Shown here one piece after another: positions 1-11,059 of a stretch of 64,000 nucleotides of DNA (position 1 is the first letter of the stretch; each line of letters opens with the position of its first letter). The stretch is from the NCBI RefSeq assembly GCF_028372415.1, contig NC_092872.1:16210479-16274478 (forward strand), in the 5' to 3' direction. The stretch comes from Notamacropus eugenii. Lineage: Eukaryota > Chordata > Mammalia > Diprotodontia > Macropodidae. The notes beneath the pieces are model-generated. The model worked only from the letters and a program-made list of their open reading frames with translations. It had not been told where the DNA came from and made no database searches. The position numbers were made by a program, and so were the translations under genes.

Positions 1-490
1 GTTGCAACAATCTTTTTCAGTAAGTCAGTGGGCTGGTTGTTGTAAAGGGTTTTGCTCCTACAACCATATTGCTCAAGTATTCCACAGTGTACAACCTGTT
101 GCAATTATACTGACTCTGAGGGTTATTCACTAGTCAAATCTTGTCCTGCATGTTGAAGAAAGACTTGATAGAACTCCAAGGGTATAATAGGTCCAATCTT
201 ATGGTAAGTCTTATACTTATCTTGATACTCCCAGGTAAATTGGTCTGGTAGGATGCCCAAGCAGATGCTGGCCACTTGGAAGACTTCCATCATGGTATTC
301 TGGGTGATATAGATATCTTCTTCTGTTACTCCACTTTTTACGGTTTCTTAGTCATATACAATATTCTCTCATCCAGATTCAGATTCAGAATGTCATTCAT
401 TCTCCTGGACACCTCCATTGCATGAGACTCAGGGAAGCACTATTAGCAACATCTCTATATTTATATTGACTAACTGCTGCTGCTGTTCTT
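1..490 (-). pseudogene. BLMH: BLMH (bleomycin hydrolase) processed pseudogene, partial
   Basis: Bleomycin hydrolase is a cytosolic cysteine aminopeptidase. Read on the minus strand, positions 420 down to 1 give stretches that I match from memory to the middle of the human protein: FPES..RRMNDIL, then VTEEDIYITQNTMMEVFQ, SICLG, FTWEY, KIGPI.PLEFY, LYTVEYLSNMV and NNQP.. LKK. The order is collinear and no intron interrupts it, which indicates a copied mRNA. Several frame changes and an in-frame stop are present, so it cannot be translated as one protein. The minus-strand 5' end fades near 480-490; the catalytic Cys region (N-terminal) is not visible. The 3' half, with the catalytic His and Asn, would lie left of the window. 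Gene identity is fairly sure; end points are not. Confidence 0.82.
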
Positions 491-1050
491 GTGATAAAGC
501 TGTTGTTGCATCATCCATAAGTGCTAAGATATTTAGCACTGAGCATGCATCTCTAGAACTGTCCAAGGTAGGCTTACCTAATACATATCAAGTCCCCTAT
601 TACTTTTATACTTTTTAATATTCTTTGTAATTGTGAGTTCAGCCTGTACCCACAGTAATGAAAGATATAACCTTTCATCCACATCTAAATTTTTAATGGT
701 TGTCCATTTTATATTTAGTTCATTTGGCAGATAGTTATCTATTATGATAATGTTAAAAGAAGACCCACCACAGCCTAGGAGACAAAGAGCTAGCTTCACT
801 AACTTGACATTCAAGAAGCCCTTCCTCTCACACACGCTGGCAGTGTGACTAAAGGTACCCTATTGGTATATCCAGAAAACTCTCTAAGATAATAATTTGC
901 AAAGACAGTTTTTTTGGGCATTTCTTTGACTAATGAAATCAATTTTGGCATGTGTTTAGGATTACATGCAGGCTTGCATGATTATATAATGAAAGACACT
1001 CTCTGCAACCTGTTTTTTTTTTTTTTATCAAGTTTCTATCTAGCTCCTTA
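491..1050. other. Unassigned AT-rich stretch
   Basis: No recognisable gene or repeat. A run of 16 T at 1011-1026 may be the decayed tail of an antisense retroposon, possibly the 3' end of the antisense L1 that follows. Confidence 0.4.
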
Positions 1051-2389
1051 GAATAAAAAATCCTTTGTTAGATTGTGTTCTTGGGTTTATTAAGGATAAA
1101 TTGTCTTTTTATTTCCTTTACTTTTCTCATGTTTTCTACTGAAAAACTTGTCTTTTTTATCTAGTATAAGATGGTTTTGACAATGACCACGTTATAAAAC
1201 AATTTGAGATTTAGCCTTTTATTCTGACTTGAAATAAAGATTTTATGCTTTGATATTTCTGACATTTGGTTCTGCTACAAATATTTTGTTATGATTTGTC
1301 ACTTATTCCATTACATATTACCTTGGTAATTTGATTGTCATAAAATTGAATTTGTAAAGCAATTTAGAAAGTATTATCATTTTTGTTATGTTGGTAAACC
1401 TTAGCCATAAGCATCTCTTCCAGCTATTTAGGTCTTCCTTTAGTTTTGTCAAAACAATTATATGGTTGTATCTATAAAAGTCCTTTATGTATGTCATAGT
1501 AAATTAACTTCTAGCTATTTAATTACTGTTACTGTGTCTGGCACATTTCTTTCTATTCGTTGTTCTTTGTTTTTGTTAGTAGTGTGCAAAAATACTTTGA
1601 CAATGGGAGTCCTTGCTTTATTCTTGATCTTAATGGGAAATCATTCAGTGTTTTCCTATATTACAAATAATTCCAGGCTTTGTTCTTAGATAAATATTTT
1701 CAAATCATTTTAAAGAAAGATCCTGGTGGAGTCAAGATGGTGGAATAGAAGGATGGACCTGTTCTAGCTCTACCCCCATAACCCATAAAATCCCTGTAAA
1801 AATGACTCTAAACAAATTCTAGAGAAGCAGAAGCCACAAAATGATAGAGTAAAAGAGATTTCCAGCCCAAAACAGCCTTGAAGGCTGTCACACTGGGCTC
1901 AGAGCAGAGCACAGCCCAGCCTTGGCCATGAAGCATGGACAGGACCTGAGCAGGCTTCAGGGTATGTAATCACAGGTAGCAGCTGTGGTTCTTAGATTAC
2001 TCAACCCACAAACTCCAAAGACAGCTTCAAAGGTAAATGAGAAAGCTCTTTCACCTGGGTGAGAAGGGAGTAGGGTCTGGCCCTAGGCCTGACCCTAGGG
2101 CAGCAGCAGCCACTGAAGCATCAGCTTCCATTTTTGGAGGCCTCCACCTAAAGACCCTGGGGGAATTAAGTAGCCTATCTGGCCCTGCGGTGAGGAAGAG
2201 CACTGGTGCAGTGGAGCTGGTGGTGACTGTGGAGAGGGAATCCTACTGGCAGATCCTGGTCAGAAAAGCTTATGGTTGCTCCCAGACCAGAGTACAGGCA
2301 AGGAGAGGAGTAAACTCCTCTCCCTTGGTTGTACCACCTTGGAGGAACTGAGAACTTACAGGTCCCTAGAGTATACTCTTCACTTAACA

Positions 2390-2672
2390 GGAAGAAGTTA
2401 GGTAGTGCAGTAGATAAAACACCACTGCAGGAGTCAGGAGGACTAATTGTGAGACCTTGGGCAAGTCACTTGCCCATCCAATTGCCTCATCCTGGGTCAT
2501 CTCCAGTCATTCTGATGAATATCTGGTCATTGGATTCAGATGGCTCTGGAGGAGAAGTGAGGCTGGTGACCTGTACAGCCCTCCCTCCCTCAAAACAAAA
2601 TCAAGTGCAAGTCATGTCATTATTTCTCTGATGGCATGGTCTTCTTTGGCAATGAAGGACGAGCACACACAC
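2390..2672 (+). mobile_element. tRNA-derived marsupial SINE inserted in the L1-derived element
   Basis: The head 'ttaggtagtgcagtagata' is followed by 'gcaggagtcaggagga' and 'gaccttgggcaagtcactt'. The tail holds 'gggtcatctccagtcat', 'gaggctggtgacctg' and 'ggcaatgaaggacgagcac'. This is the same family as the copies at 34.4, 39.6 and 51.2 kb. Part of the tRNA-like head is deleted. It separates the L1 5' UTR from the ORF1 start. I saw no clear target duplication. Confidence 0.88.
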
Positions 2673-3039
2673 TTGATAAAGGACTCAAAAAAGTCAAGGA
2701 ACTGGCAGGGAAAATGCCCAAGAAAGGGAAAAAGATAACACTACAGAAGGCTACTTTCTTGGAGAAAAGGTTATTTTCTTCCATCCTTTCCAATGAGGAA
2801 GAACAAAGCATACCATCAGAGGAAGACATAAAGTCAAGGCTGCTACATGCAAAACCTCTGAAAAAAGTATGCAATGGTCTCAGGTCATGGAAGAGTTAAA
2901 AAAAGATTTTGAAAATCACGTAAGAAAGATGGAAGAAAAATCGGGAAGAGAAATGAGAGTGATGCAAGAAAATCATGAAAAGTAAGTCAACAGCTTGCTA
3001 AAGGAGACCCAGAAAGGGAATAACATGCACATGCAATTT

Positions 3040-3600
3040 GGTATAAAAATCTATCTTATACTACAGGAAAGTAGGGGAGAAGGGGAAAAGTTGGGGGGGG
3101 ATGATAAGGGAGGGCAAATGGGAGGTGGGAGTAATTAGAAGTAAATATTCTTGGGGAGGGACAAGGTTAAAAGAGAGAATAGAAGAAATGGGGGCAGGAT
3201 AGGATGGAGGAAAATATGTTTAGTCTTTCACATCATGACTATTATGGAAGTCTTTTGCATAACTTCACATGTATAGCCTATATTGAATTGCTTGCCTTCT
3301 CAGTGGAGGTGGGTGGGGAGGGAGGAAGGGAGAGAATTTGGAACTCAAAGATTTAGGAATGAATGTTGAGAAATGTTTTTGCATGCAACTGAGAAATAAG
3401 AAATATAGGTAATGGAGTATAGAAATCTATCTTGCCCTACAAGAAAAGAGAGAAGATGGGGATAAAGGAAGGGATGGGTGTGATAGAAGGGAGGGCAGAT
3501 TGGGGAAAGAGGTAATCAGAATGCACGGTGTCTTGGGATGGAGGAGGGGAAAGATGGGGAGAAAGCTTGGAACTCAAAATCTTGTGGAAATGAATGTTGA
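3040..3600 (+). repeat. Duplicated purine-rich block in an L1 3' UTR
   Basis: Two similar blocks lie head to tail. Each starts with 'aaatctatctt' (near 3048 and 3421) and continues with a poly-purine run rich in gggaga and gaaggg. The first block ends with its own 'gagagaatttggaactcaaa' (3331-3350), the sequence that normally sits just before the L1 3' terminus. The second ends likewise near 3570. The segment 3311-3330 fits the four-G-run pattern for a G-quadruplex. Confidence 0.65.
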
Positions 3601-4587
3601 AAACTAAAATTAAATAAATAAATTTTTAAATAAACAAATAAATAGGTAAATGTTTTAAAAAAATAAAGATCCTTTCATTGGTTACATTTTGTAGTTTTTT
3701 AAAACATAAATTAGTTGAAAGTGTTTTTCTTTTTATATAATCATGTTTGTTTTAGCATGATTTGTTGTGTTGTTTTCTTAATTTTGAACTATCCTTACAG
3801 TAATGGTTTAAATACAACCTAATCAAGATGAATGATTTTTTGAATATATTTTGGCAAAAACATCTTTATAAGCATTTTATTTAAATTTTTTGCATTGATG
3901 TTCACTAGTGATTTTAGTCTATAATTTCTTTTCTCTCATTTATCACTCCCTGGTTTGGGAATTAGAGTTATATTGCTTCAAAGAAACAGTGTGGTAGAGT
4001 ATTTTTTTCTTTACAATTTATGAAGGAGTTTGTATGGTATAATGATGATTTGTTCTTGTACTATTTGCTATATTTCACTTGTAAACCCATTTGTATTTTG
4101 AAAGTTTCTTTTTTTCCCCTCATGGAAATCATTTTATGAGTTATTCAGGTTTTTTCCCCCTTGAAATCAGATTATTTGATTTACTATTCATTTTTTGTCT
4201 GCTTTGTTTACTTATATTTTAGTTGCTATTTGTCCATTTAATTTGGGTTTTCAGTTCTGATGCTTTATAATAATTTCACATAAATCAAATTAACTAATTG
4301 TTTATCAATTTTGTTCATTTTAGTTCAATTTTTATTTTCAATTTTATCATGTCTTAACTTAGATTTGTGGGCTTGTGTGGTTGTTATTCAGTGATTTTCT
4401 AGAATTTTTTTTTTGGGTTGCATGATCATTTCATGACTTCTCTTTTTCTTTTTTGTTAATATCAGTGATCAAGTATTATAGATTTTCCTGTAAAAACTGC
4501 TTTAACTGAAACTCCACATAGTTTTGAATATTCAGTATTATTCTCTTTTATCAAATTCCTAATCATTGCTTTTTAATTACCTTTAAA

Positions 4588-4850
4588 TAGATGTGACAGG
4601 TAGCTAGGTGGTATAGACGACTTGGTGATTGAGCTGTTGTGACAAAGTCCTGAGTTCGTATCCTCAATCTGATACTTGTAGCCCTGTGCAATGTGACACT
4701 GTGAAACCCTGGGCCAATCAATTAACTTCTCTCAACCTTAGTTTCCTTATCCATTAAATGAGGATAATAATAGCACCCACCTCACAGGGTTGTTGGGAGT
4801 ATCAAATAAGATAACATGTAAAGTATTCAGTAAACCTTAAGGATATATAC
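4588..4850 (+). mobile_element. MIR-type (CORE) SINE
   Basis: A tRNA-like head ('caggtagctaggtggtatag') is followed by 'gagttcgtatcctcaatct', then 'ccctgggccaatcaattaac' and the CORE tail 'atgaggataataatagcac' and 'cacagggttgttgggag'. The end runs into a short CA/TA microsatellite (4850-4870). It is inserted in, or at the edge of, the antisense L1. Confidence 0.85.
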
Positions 4851-4869
4851 ACACATACACACACATATA

Positions 4870-5789
4870 TAAATGTATCCTCATTTTATTACTATTTTTA
4901 TATGACTTACAAGTTATAATAAATTCATTAGTTTCTCAGTGTATACATTTAGTCATTTTTTATCCATTTCTTGCTCTCAAAAGTGGATGCTTTTTAAAAC
5001 ATCTCAGCTACTCAGTCAGTTTTCATATAAAAGACTTTGTCCAATTCTGCATTTCTTAGTAGAAAAGAATAAAATTGTCTGAATTCACCAAAGAATTGCT
5101 TTTCCTTTACTATTTCAGTATTGGTACTTTTGTGGTACCATTTTTTCCTTTGCTTCTTGGTATACCATATTCTCACCTCTTCTTCCATTTTTCATTATCT
5201 TTATGGAGATAGGCAATTTGAATTGGTATCTCTTGATAGTTTCGTTATAGCTGCTTATAAGATTTGTTCGTTAGGACTGAAGATACTCAGATGTAGGTGA
5301 TTGTATTTACAAGTTCAATTTAGGGTCCCTCTCTACATCTCATAGGTACTGTTGATATGCAATCTACCTTTTGTTTTCAATACTTCTAAGCAGTTTTCTT
5401 GGATGATTTGCCAGAATTTGACATTATATTATTTTTCTTTTTCTCAGGGAAAAGATTGTTTTTGTCTTCTAGGTTTATTAATTCAATTTTTGGAGCTAGA
5501 AGTCAGTTTTGCCACATTTTAGTTCTGTTTGTTCTTCTATGGCTTTATTTTCTATTCTTCCTGAACTATTTGGAATACTCTGCTTTTCTAATGAAAGTTT
5601 TTGGCTGTATTCTTTATGTTGCTAATTCTCATGCTCATCTGAAATTCAACATGTTTAAGTCTAATTTATAGATGACAGATCTCACATAATTTATCTTACT
5701 GTGATTCAGAACTACCTTTAGATTACGTTCATTCTCTTTTTTATAGGAATAATGTTTTGACTTTATTTTTGCTTAATTTTTTTCACTTA
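4870..5789. other. Unassigned T-rich stretch, possible antisense LINE remains
   Basis: It is strongly T-rich on the plus strand and broken in all frames, in the style of an antisense LINE. I could not match it to a defined L1 domain. Confidence 0.35.
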
Positions 5790-5990
5790 TAAATTTTCTC
5801 CCTCCCTACTCTATCTATTGAGAAGGCAAGACATATGATGTGTATTATATATCTAGTCACATGAAACACGTCGACATAAGGCACTTCTGGAGAAAAAATT
5901 ATAAAAAATAAAGAAAGTGAAAGAAAGCACCCATCAATTCAGATAGCATTTTTCATCATAAGTCTGCAGGAATGGTTTTTAATGCAATTT
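5790..5990 (-). mobile_element. Antisense L1 3' end fragment
   Basis: The segment 'tatctattgagaaggcaag' is the reverse of the L1 3' UTR phrase 'cttgccttctcaatggg' seen in other copies in this window (near 3292 and 61590). It is followed by 'gcatttttcatcataagtc', which matches the antisense ORF2 C-terminal region of this L1 group. About 200 bases survive. Confidence 0.5.
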
Positions 5991-6969
5991 TTTTTATCTG
6001 GAGAGTTCTTCTTGCTTCCTTCCCTCCTGTAGCATTTGTTCCTCGCATTTAGCCGTTTTGTCCTTATTAATTTCTTTTGTTTCTCCTTTGAAAATTAATT
6101 TTCATGTGATGAGGATTTCTCTCTTTTCCACTACTTTTTTGTTGTCATTCTTTTATTATTAACTTGTTTGTTTATTTGTTGTTTGAAGTTCTACAAGTGA
6201 ATTCACATTGATCACAACCAGCCCCCTTGCCATCTTGGCGAAACTTTGCTAGCATTGTTTGTCACAAAGTGAACAGTATCACCTAGCAAGGCTGTCTGTG
6301 TTTTATAATACAGAGTATGGGAGCATTAGGGGAAAGCATGTAAACAAGTACGGAATCTGTGAAAGTATCCATAACATATTGTCTTGTGAATTTGATGAGG
6401 TCTCAGAATGTGTGGCTAAAGCAAAAAACAATGTTAAATTGTCCTAGCAGAGTTGTTTTAAATTAAAGTTAAATTCCATTCAATGAACATTTGTTCAACA
6501 CCTACTATGTACATAACATACAATAAGAAGAGAGACTTTGTAGTCAATCTAATTAGAGAAGTCACACAAACTCATCTGCTCTCTGAGTTTTGTACGGAAT
6601 TGGTCCTATCTCCTTAATTACAATGTAAGTAACTTTGTCCAGATGCACATTACCTAGCAAAGACTGCTATGGAAAATATGAGTAAAGAGTATGTGCAGAC
6701 AGGTTAGCCTTCCAGGATACATCCAGATTTGCTCTCAATAAATCTTGGTAGAGATTGGCAAGACATATCTTGAGGTTTTGAACATTTCAATCACTTTCTC
6801 TCTTAATATTTACTAAGGAATGCAAATGATGATAATGATGATTTTTGCATGAAGTAGCTCTAACCATATCAGTGAAATCACAGATCTTTTGAAGTATTAA
6901 AAATAAGACATGAAGTTCAACCCTTGATTAGGGCTCAGGTCCACAAATTCCTTTAATTAAAATGCAAAT
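5991..6969. other. No gene; short L2-like 3' end at about 6475-6530
   Basis: At 6480-6530 the phrase 'gaacatttgttcaacacc' with 'tactatgtac' matches the reverse of the L2 3' terminus. An open stretch of 62 codons (6259-6447, plus) has no family signature and no conserved context. The remainder holds nothing I can name. Confidence 0.4.
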
Positions 6970-7472
6970 TAGCAATGTTAATGAGATTTATGTTAATGAA
7001 AGATAATCCCTGCCCATTAAAGGACCTCAGATTAGGGGAGGCTTGTTTGTAGGAAGGTTCACACCTTTTGCTAATTGCTAATGAGGCACTGGGTCACAAG
7101 GGTCATGCCCTCTGGCTCTGAAAAGTGTATACATACTCTGAGGTGAGGTTTTGCTTTGGGGGCTTGAAAGCAGGTTCTGTGTCAGGTGAGACTCTAGGTA
7201 GCCTTTAAGGCTTCTCTCTCTGGTTACTATATGTACGTGTAATGATCAGGCGGTTGGATCTGTTGGTTGATCTGTGATGTATGTATTGCTTATGGTCAGA
7301 CAGTTAGAAGTCCTGTCTATTGGTCTTTATTTCTCTGCTTGTATTTTCTCTGTTGGTGAATGTAATCAAAGTAGATTGTTGACCCCTCAAAAATTACTTT
7401 CTCTTTAGAAAAGCAGATCTAAGAACCTGTTCAGCAGGTCCTGCTGTGCATGCTGGGGTACTTGCTGATTCA
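6970..7472 (+). mobile_element. Solo LTR of an endogenous-retrovirus-like element (copy 1)
   Basis: This copy is alignable end to end with the sequences at 18736-19240 and 58078-58661 (both minus). Shared landmarks in order are: a start like 'gtaatggtaatgaga'; 'tgcccattaaagg'; 'ccctctggctctgaaaa'; a TATA-like box 'gtgtatacatact' (7126-7138); 'gaggttttgctttggggg'; 'tggtctttatttctctg'; and an end like 'cttgctgattca'. No gag, pol or env sequence is next to it, so it looks like a solo LTR. Ends were set by comparison with copy 3. It is old: the copies differ at many positions. Confidence 0.65.
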
Positions 7473-9365
7473 AAGTTCACTTTTTAAAAAATAGCACAAA
7501 AAAGGCTGTGTATTTCAAATTGCTGGTGCAAATCTGTGACTTTCAGTTGTGAACTGGAAGTTATCAAACTTTTACCCTTTTTGAGTTAGCATTTAATTCA
7601 TTTAAGAAGTTCTTCCACTAAATTGCTACTGTAAAATCAATGGATTCTCTTGGATTGAGACTTCTTGGTCTTTTTTTTTTTTTTTATTTATAGAAAAATA
7701 AGTGCCTATCATCCCTTTGGAGATGCTACTAGTTGTCAAGAACTGTCCATTTCTGAATTTTACTTAGAGTAAGAGTAAAAATGGGTTATCATCATATGTT
7801 AGGTTTCAAAGTTACTGGCATGAGATCATTGTAAACATATGACAGCCCAAGTTTCAGAGAAGAGCTTACGTTTAGTGATTTAAGGGCATATATGACATGC
7901 TTTTCTATTGTCTATTGTTATCCAGGTTTAATGAGATTCCGTTCTTCTGTAACAAATGTGTTGTGTCTGGCATAAATAGCAGGTAAGGGATATGTGAGTA
8001 GTAATGTGACAACCTTTGAAGTCAATTCAACAAAATATACTAGATACCTATCTAGCATATGTCAATGTCATATTGCCTTAAAAGAGATATTTCAAATTCA
8101 AATTCAAATACATTCGATAAACATTTATTAAGTACCTACTATGTATTCAGTGCTAGGCACATTGGGGTGTACAAAGAAAAATATGGCACTGAATCCACCC
8201 TGACAGAGCTTAAAGTCTAGAAAGTTACTTCACAAGCTACTCTGGGCAAAATATTATCCTAGAAATTCATGCAGCATTTGTGGATGTACCAGTGATTTGG
8301 TGGAAGTGACTGAATTATTTTGAGGCATCTGGTACTACTCCAGGCCACAGCAGTTATCACTTCCAGCCACTGTTGTATAGTCAGGTCTGGCCACTAATAC
8401 CACTACGGTCAGTGCGATCTTAGGGATTATGCAATTTGAATGATCATATTACTGGTCTGTGACTCATTTGGGACAAGAATACAGGTTTTGTTATTCTGAG
8501 TCCAATGAACCTTAGGAAGGAAAATAACTGATGAATGAAGAAAAAAAATCTGCAGATTTTGCAATCAATTCCAACGAATTAGAGAGACTCAGAAGATGTT
8601 AACGCTTGAAAGGACTGAGAATTACAAAGCCAGTTGATGATAAAACTAGATCTATAACCCAAGTTTCCAGATTTCCCATCCAGTATTCTTTTAATTATGT
8701 AACACTTCTGAAAAATTCTTTTATAATTGCGGGTTTTGCAAATAATATATGTGAAAACTGAAAAACAAATACATTTTTGTCACTCATTTATACGAGAGAC
8801 TTAATTCCATTAGGTTTTCCTTTTGGCTGAATGATATGTAAGAACAATGAAGTATCTTATATTCTCAATTCAAATTTCACTTATCAAAGTTTCCAGATTC
8901 TACTTTCAAAGTCATCATTTTATGCCTTGTTAGACTGGTTCCGCTGCAAGATTTCATTCTATTTTTTTTTTTAATGATGAGAACCTTGTCATTATTAAGA
9001 AAGCAGTTACATTAAAATTTCAATTTAATTTAAAAATACAGTGAAAGATCCTTAATTCCTTGCTCTTTGCTAAATAAGGATATATTCATCCTTGACCATC
9101 CAAACATTGATACCATGTGTTAGATCTAATGAAATTCCTGGAGTCAGAGAATAATTAAATTTTCTGTGGAGAACTGGAAAAGTATGGACTTGTAGGTCAG
9201 ATTCTCAATAGGACATAAACTTTTAAAAAGACTTAGAATATATGTATTAGGACATTTCTAATAGGAAAAGGACAATCATATGGATTTGTACTAAGGATAT
9301 ATATGTTGAGTGGCCATCTTTTATTTTGTGTTTTTCTACGAGAGAAAGAAAGCAAAGGCTCAGAT
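7473..9365. other. No gene; scattered ancient repeat fragments
   Basis: At about 8085-8230 'aaacatttattaagtac', 'ctactatgtattcagtgc' and 'cctgacagagcttaaagtc' belong to an ancient repeat related to the one at 23.3 kb. Around 8585-8720 there is a faint MIR-like remnant. A T run lies at 7671-7686. Nothing else was recognised. Confidence 0.45.
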
Positions 9366-9863
9366 ATTCTCCCTTTCTTATCTCAACCACTCATACACCT
9401 TCCACTGTCTTCTCTAAGCTGTTTCATTTAAATGGTCCTTCTCATCCTCAAGGCAAACCTCTGTACATGCATAAGTGACCCCATACCATCCCATCTTCTC
9501 CAGCAGATTTTCCCCTAGCATTATCGCTATTCTCTCATTGATGCTCACCCGCTCCCTGTCTACAAGCATACTCAAGTCTTATCCATCTTCAAAAAAGTCA
9601 TGTAATCTTTCTGTCCTTACTAGATATCACTCTATATCTTTTCTCTTTCATGGATAAACTCCTTAAAAAGGCTGTCTAGAAAAGATGTCTACTTCCTCTT
9701 CTATCATTTTTTCTAAAACTCTCTTGCTTCTAACCTCATGTTTCAACTGAAACTGTTCCCGCTGATTACCAGTGATTTCTTAATCACCAAATCTAATGAC
9801 ATTTTCTCTCTCCTCATCATTCTTGACCTCTCTGCAGCTCCTGATACCATTAATCTCCCCCTT
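9366..9863 (+). mobile_element. L2-type LINE relic, reverse-transcriptase part
   Basis: Read on the plus strand, 9820-9860 gives LIILDLSAAPDTIN, matching the LDLSAAFDTVDH motif (RT motif A) of L2/CR1-clade LINEs. The text resumes at 10071 with 'ttttttgtgacactactat' and 'ctgctcctcagtcttgttt', the expected downstream L2 sequence. A chimeric SINE-28S insertion therefore separates the two parts. The L2 Asp of motif A is retained, but the frames are broken elsewhere. Confidence 0.75.
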
Positions 9864-10070
9864 CTTCTGCTCTGCAGGAGCATTCTGCTTTCTTTAAGTT
9901 CACCATGGAACACCTGCATTATAATTTGAGAAGTAGGTGCTATTTTGATCCTAATTTTACAGGTGAGCAAAATGAGGCAGACAGGAGTTAAGGCCAGGAT
10001 CACACAACTAGCAAGTGTCTAGAGACAGACTTGAACTGACTCCTGACTCCAGGCCTAGCACTTTATCAGG
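9864..10070 (-). mobile_element. Chimeric retroposon A: tRNA-type SINE fused to 28S rRNA sequence
   Basis: On the minus strand this reads as SINE sequence (10070 down to about 9929) and then 28S rRNA in sense orientation (about 9928 down to 9864). The 28S part matches the large-subunit segment around ACGCAGGTGTCC...GGGAG...GAGCAGAAG, with heavy C-to-T and G-to-A decay. The SINE part lacks roughly 9 bases between 'ttaag' and 'ccaggatcaca' that ordinary copies have. The same lesion, the same fusion point and the same odd bases ('ttttgatcct') occur in copy B at 12403-12860. It is inserted in the L2 LINE. Confidence 0.75.
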
Positions 10071-10145
10071 GTTTTCTAGGTTTTTTGTGACACTACTATT
10101 CCATGGTTCTTCCAATTGTCAGACTGCTCCTCAGTCTTGTTTGCT
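10071..10145 (+). mobile_element. L2-type LINE relic, continuation
   Basis: This continues the L2 text interrupted by chimera A: 'ttttttgtgacactactat' then 'gcagactgctcc'-like sequence and 'cagtcttgtttgctgg'. Confidence 0.65.
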
Positions 10146-10440
10146 GGAAGGGAGGAAAGAAAGGAGGGAAACAAACATTTATTAAGCACATACTATATGG
10201 CAGATTCTGTGCTAAGTACTTTACAAATAATATTTCATTTGATCCTTACAACAACCCTGAGAGGTAGGTGCTACTCTTATCCCCATTTTATAGCTGATGA
10301 TCCTGAGGCAGAGGTTAAGTGACTTGTCCAGGGTCACTCAGATACTAGGTGTCTGAGGCCAGATTTGAACTCAGGGATTTCCTAGTCCACATCCCATGCT
10401 CTATCTATGGCATTACTTAGTTATCTCCTGGTTTATCTCC
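10146..10440 (-). mobile_element. Antisense MIR-type SINE
   Basis: The reverse of a CORE SINE: 'ttattaagcacatactat', 'acaacaaccctgagaggta', 'ccccattttatagctgatg', 'gaggcagaggttaagtgac', 'ccagggtcactcagatac' and 'gccagatttgaactcaggg'. It is nearly full length and still has the 'tgacttgtcc' segment that is missing from chimeras A and B. Confidence 0.88.
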
Positions 10441-10740
10441 CTGCCTTCTCTCTCCCCACTGTAGTCCATTCTCCACTAAGCTGTCAAAATAATCTTTATA
10501 AAATGTAAATGAGACCATGTCACCCCATAATTGATAAAGTTCAGCTTCTTTATTGCTTCCCGGATCAAATACAAAACCATTTGACTTTTAAAGTCCTTCA
10601 AAGCCTTTGTACCTTTTGAGTCTCCTTACACTTTACCATGATATTGTACTTCTTGCTATCTTTTGCATATACCAATCCATCTTCAAATTCTGTGTCTTTT
10701 TACTGGCTGTCTCCCTTCCTTTCTCTTATCCCCTCCCCCT
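10441..10740 (+). mobile_element. L2-type LINE relic, 3' part
   Basis: The phrases 'gtcaaaataatctttataaa', 'gagaccatgtcacccc', 'cttctttattgcttcccgg' and 'ataccaatccatcttcaaat' follow the order of the 3' coding part of L2. This suggests that 9366-10740 is one L2 copy with a chimera and a MIR inserted. Confidence 0.65.
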
Positions 10741-10780
10741 CCTACTTCTATGTTGTTAAGATAGATTTTTATATCCCACT

Positions 10781-10802
10781 GAGTGTGTATGTGTGTGTGA
10801 GT

Positions 10803-10842
<40 letters not shown>
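10781..10842. repeat. (TG)n microsatellite
   Basis: A dinucleotide run broken by single TA and GA units, followed by a TC-rich tract to about 10895. Long open frames across it are artefacts of low complexity. Confidence 0.97.
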
Positions 10843-10844
<2 letters not shown>

Positions 10845-11059
10845 TCTTCTCCTCCCTTCCCCTTTTTCCCAGCACATCCCTCTCTCTCACCCCTTCATTT
10901 TTTTTTTAGATCATCTGACATAATCAACTCATATCCATGCTCTCTGTCTAGGAAGACTCCTTCTAAATGCCCTAAAAATGATTAAGGTTTTTGGAGTTAC
11001 CAGGTATCATCTCCCCATGTAGGGATGTAAATAGTTTAACCTTTTCAAATCCTTTATGA

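Larger units (their letters stand above)
1716..3673 (+). mobile_element. L1-derived element lacking ORF2 (HAL1-like), with 9-bp target duplication
   Basis: The insertion is bounded by AAAGATCCT at 1716-1724 and 3665-3673. From 1725 it starts with the L1 5' end 'ggtggagtcaagatgg' and a GC-richer 5' UTR to about 2385. A SINE interrupts it, then an ORF1 start follows at 2714 (MPKKGKK...), running through QKATFLEKRLFSS and EEEQSIPSEEDIKSRLL to a stop at 2897-2899. Beyond it, in another frame, comes ELKKDFENHVRKMEEKSG, typical of the ORF1 coiled coil. Around 3010 the coding part ends and a purine-rich 3' UTR runs to an AAATAAATAAAT tail. No RNA-binding domain, endonuclease or reverse transcriptase is present. 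Either it belongs to a half-L1 (HAL1) lineage or it is an internally deleted L1. Mobilisation must have used another L1's enzymes. Confidence 0.8.
1051..4585 (-). mobile_element. Antisense L1 ORF2 relic (interrupted)
   Basis: The plus strand reads like the reverse complement of L1 ORF2. Around 1600-1650 it carries the reverse of the reverse-transcriptase stretch seen in mammalian L1s ('gggagtccttgctttattc', 'cttaatgggaaatcattcag'). Around 4300-4520 it reads like the region between endonuclease and RT. All frames are heavily broken, so this is an old copy. It is split by the sense L1-derived insertion at 1725-3664: the L1 text stops at 1724 and resumes at 3674. The T-rich sequence from 4865 to about 5690 may be its continuation, but I could not place it. 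Confidence 0.6.

Noticed and set aside
2037-2351. 104-codon plus-strand frame with Arg, Pro and Ala
   Set aside because: It lies in the GC-richer L1 5' UTR upstream of the ORF1 start; not a known L1 protein.
6259-6447. 62-codon frame as a small gene
   Set aside because: Length is near chance for the window, no family signature, no supporting signals.
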